A stretch of 64,000 nt of DNA. Origin: Lucinisca nassula (Eukaryota > Mollusca > Bivalvia > Lucinida > Lucinidae). Positions within the stretch are counted from its first letter, which is position 1. Each line of letters starts with the position of its first letter. Positions 62,011 through 64,000 of this stretch are shown here, piece after piece. The position numbers and the translations under genes were made by a program. The stretch spans positions 151,837,092 through 151,901,091 of the forward strand of contig OY757011.1 in assembly GCA_963580285.1 (NCBI GenBank). Reading direction: 5' to 3'. The notes under the pieces are model-generated. The model had not been told where the DNA came from. It worked only from the letters and a program-made list of their open reading frames with translations, and ran no database searches.

Positions 62011-62214
62011 GTATACCATAAAAATCATAAATTCAGACACCTTGAGGATTTGCTGTAATTCTAAATTTGTTTCACAATCCAGCAAAGAGTCCAAAAATTG
62101 CAGGGGGAGTGGCAAACAGTGCAGATGCTGATCAGAATGCTCATTCAGTCTGAACTAGGTCTGCCCTGTTTGCTTAGACCTGTCTGTCCCAATACTTAGG
62201 ATTATTACGGTAGT
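62011..62214. repeat. TA-D hairpin MITE
   Basis: TACCATAAAAATCATAAATT to CCAATACTTAGGATTATTAC. It contains GAGGATTTGCTGTAATTCT and the partial stem CTGATCAGAATGCTCATTCA. Confidence 0.85.
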
Positions 62215-62376
62215 TGAAATACAGCATTTGTCATCAGCGTTAGTTTATTCGCACATCTGATATGTAAATTATTGGCTGTGTTACTCCACTTTGCACCACT
62301 CCGTGTCTCTTGGCATTGAGGCATCCCTCTCATATTGGCTTACAGTTGGCAAGGTCTGTCCTTGCAGCATGATGTA

Positions 62377-62852
62377 CAGTCGATCTTCAATGGCTCGAAC
62401 ACCTTTGGGACCTCGAAAATCTGTTTGAGACAGGGGTAGTTTGAGCCACTGAGGTGACTGCCAGGAGGCATAACGAGATACTTTTAGACATCTTTTCGGT
62501 GTTCTATAATGAAAATGTATGCTGTGTGTACTCATTAGAATCACCTCATCGAGGCGATTCTAATGAGTACACACAGCATACATTTGCAAGATAAAAAACT
62601 AAAATCTCCTTAATCATCCCCCACTATTTCTTATGTAGAGGATTTCGCTAGGGGCTCAAGAATGTTCTATAATGAAAATGTAGGCGATTCTAATGAGTAC
62701 ACACAGCATACATTTGCAAGATAAAAAACTAAAATCTCCTTAATCATCCCCCACTATTTCTTATGTAGAGGATTTCGCTAGGGGCTCAAGAATGGGTTCG
62801 ACACATCCATGGTAAACGAGCCAACGGTGTTCGAGCCATCGAAGTTCTACTG
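62377..62852. repeat. pogo-type MITE with internal duplication
   Basis: CAGTCGATCTTCAATGGCTC to ATCGAAGTTCTACTG, flanked by TA. The right part of the nested palindrome and the following 130 bp (ACACAGCATACATTTGCAAG to GGGGCTCAAGAATG) occur twice, so this copy is longer than those at 12092 and 36292. Confidence 0.9.
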
Positions 62853-62972
62853 TACATTAGTTTCAAAACATTGAATCATAAATATTTCAAGTACACATTC
62901 ATTTCCTGTTTTGTCTATTTAGTTAAACCACAATCGGACACATTTGACCATAACTCCCAGGTTTACAATCAG

Positions 62973-63268
62973 GCCCCCGCCCATAGGGGCTTGAAGAAAT
63001 ATATGGGCTGCATGATGCTTCTACGGAGAGCTGAATCCGGCCTACACACTAGTACTGGTAAACCGCTTAGAGGATCTAAGCCTGTCCAGGAACTGCGGTG
63101 CGAGGCGGACCGTCCATGCTGATAAACCCTATTGGTTTCATTTGGCGACAGGTCTTGAGATGTCATTTCATCTCAATGTGGGGTAAAAGTCCCACAAAAC
63201 TGGAAGCAACGTCTCCAAAATGACCTTTACAGTGTTGACGGGGACGTTAAACCTCAAATCAAACAAAT
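62973..63268 (+). mobile_element. CAAA-tailed SINE
   Basis: GCCCCCGCCCATAGGGGCTT to CCTCAAATCAAACAAATC. It shares CAGGAACTGCGGTGCGAGG with the copy at 26192. Confidence 0.92.
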
Positions 63269-63277
63269 CATACACGC

Positions 63278-63545
63278 AAGATTTGCAAGATGAAAGCCTA
63301 CAGTAATCGTGTAATTATGGTAGGGATCTTTAACACGCTCATGGTATGACTCCATGCATGGGCCATCCAGTAAAATTCTGATCCAAAGGATGGCACACTT
63401 TATGGCATTTATCTGTGCAAATGTTGCCAGTGGAGCATGTTTGAACAAAAAAAACAGTTTATCGCTACTGCCAGGGAACCAGCTGAGGACCGCTTACATC
63501 AGGTTCAAATGCACTTATCTCTTGAGCTATCATACTCCACTTATT
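63278..63545 (-). repeat. tRNA-headed SINE-like element, minus strand, decayed
   Basis: GTAATCGTGTAATTATGGTA and GATCTTTAACACGCTCATGG match 30985-31235. The head end on the right is eroded (TCTCTTGAGCTATCATACTC). Confidence 0.7.
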
Positions 63546-64000
63546 GAAGTAAGTACATGTAATATCAAAATGACTACTGATTTATGTAACAACCTCACTG
63601 TCAGAAATTGATGTTCAAGGTTATAATGATGTTGAAGGTTATAACATTGGGATGGGAAACATCAAACTTTCAGACTAATTTAACATTTTAAGGGTTAAAT
63701 AGTGGTTAAATACTGTTGATTTTGTTGTTTTGATTGATTACTGAGAAATTGTCCACACATTCTAAGGGCTTAGTGTATTGGGAATATGGTTCATTATCAT
63801 TTTTTTATGCTGAAGGTCAAGGACACTGGTGAATTATTTGTTTTTACAGTCAACCCTGTTTATACCGACATTCAATATAATGACAAAACTTGTTTTAGAG
63901 ACAATGTCTGTGGAAAGAAACCTTAGCTCAAGATGAGACTGACTTACTGAGATATTAAAATTTTGTTCTTTTTAATCATTTTTGCAGCAAATGGAATCTT
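63546..64000. other. Downstream end of window; uninterrupted relative of 39246-39540
   Basis: 63848-63945 has ACAGTCAACCCTGTTTATAC and AAACCTTAGCTCAAGATGAG, the host of the MITE at 39287 without the insertion. The last bases, TTTTTGCAGCAAATGGAATC, could be an acceptor, but only 13 bases follow and nothing can be called. Confidence 0.5.

Noticed and set aside
63988..64000. First bases of an exon after TTTTTGCAG
   Set aside because: Only 13 bases remain in the window; the motif alone is not evidence.

Overview
This is a eukaryotic genomic window with no bacterial or plasmid content. It carries most of one animal gene on the + strand, the orthologue of unkempt (unk/UNK), spread over about 45 kb in 14 recognisable exons (6057-51083). 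Almost everything else is intronic or downstream repetitive DNA. The repeats suggest a mollusc, probably a bivalve: tRNA-headed and non-tRNA-headed SINEs ending in GACGTTAAACCTC plus a CAAA tail, rolling-circle-like elements built from about 170-bp tandem modules, and many hairpin MITEs. The species-group call is an inference from repeat style; I cannot name the species.

The gene: the exons join in phase and encode 734 residues plus the stop. They cover the end of zinc finger 2, CCCH fingers 3-6, a low-complexity Ser/Thr/Pro/Gln linker, the acidic FYP...EHALEDITLDD block, a coiled coil, and a C-terminal C3HC4 RING. The 5' exons (start codon, finger 1, most of finger 2) are not in the window. 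The 3' end of exon 1 carries an in-frame tandem duplication that includes the splice donor, giving two donors 108 bp apart.

Layout: 1-6056 is upstream intron with a 105-bp minisatellite and MITEs. 6344-14853 is intron 1 with nested rolling-circle-like elements, a decayed mariner and a 1.1-kb dispersed repeat. 14990-25148 holds a SINE inside a SINE and two arrays of a 38-bp minisatellite. 25234-36036 holds exons 5-7, nested MITEs and a 35-bp minisatellite invaded by SINEs. 36272-50909 holds exons 9-13 among MITEs and two large tandem-module elements. 51084-64000 is downstream DNA with two more such elements, SINEs and MITEs; no second gene is recognisable.

The most interesting signal is in the MITEs. 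Several families with different termini carry the same internal stem-loop (about 30-bp arms, ending in CACTGTTTGC), usually with an A-A mismatch at one fixed position. At least three families sit on TTAA targets, like piggyBac. For one copy the matching empty site can be read elsewhere in the window. The window also contains several insertions whose target-site duplications or paralogous empty sites can be read directly.
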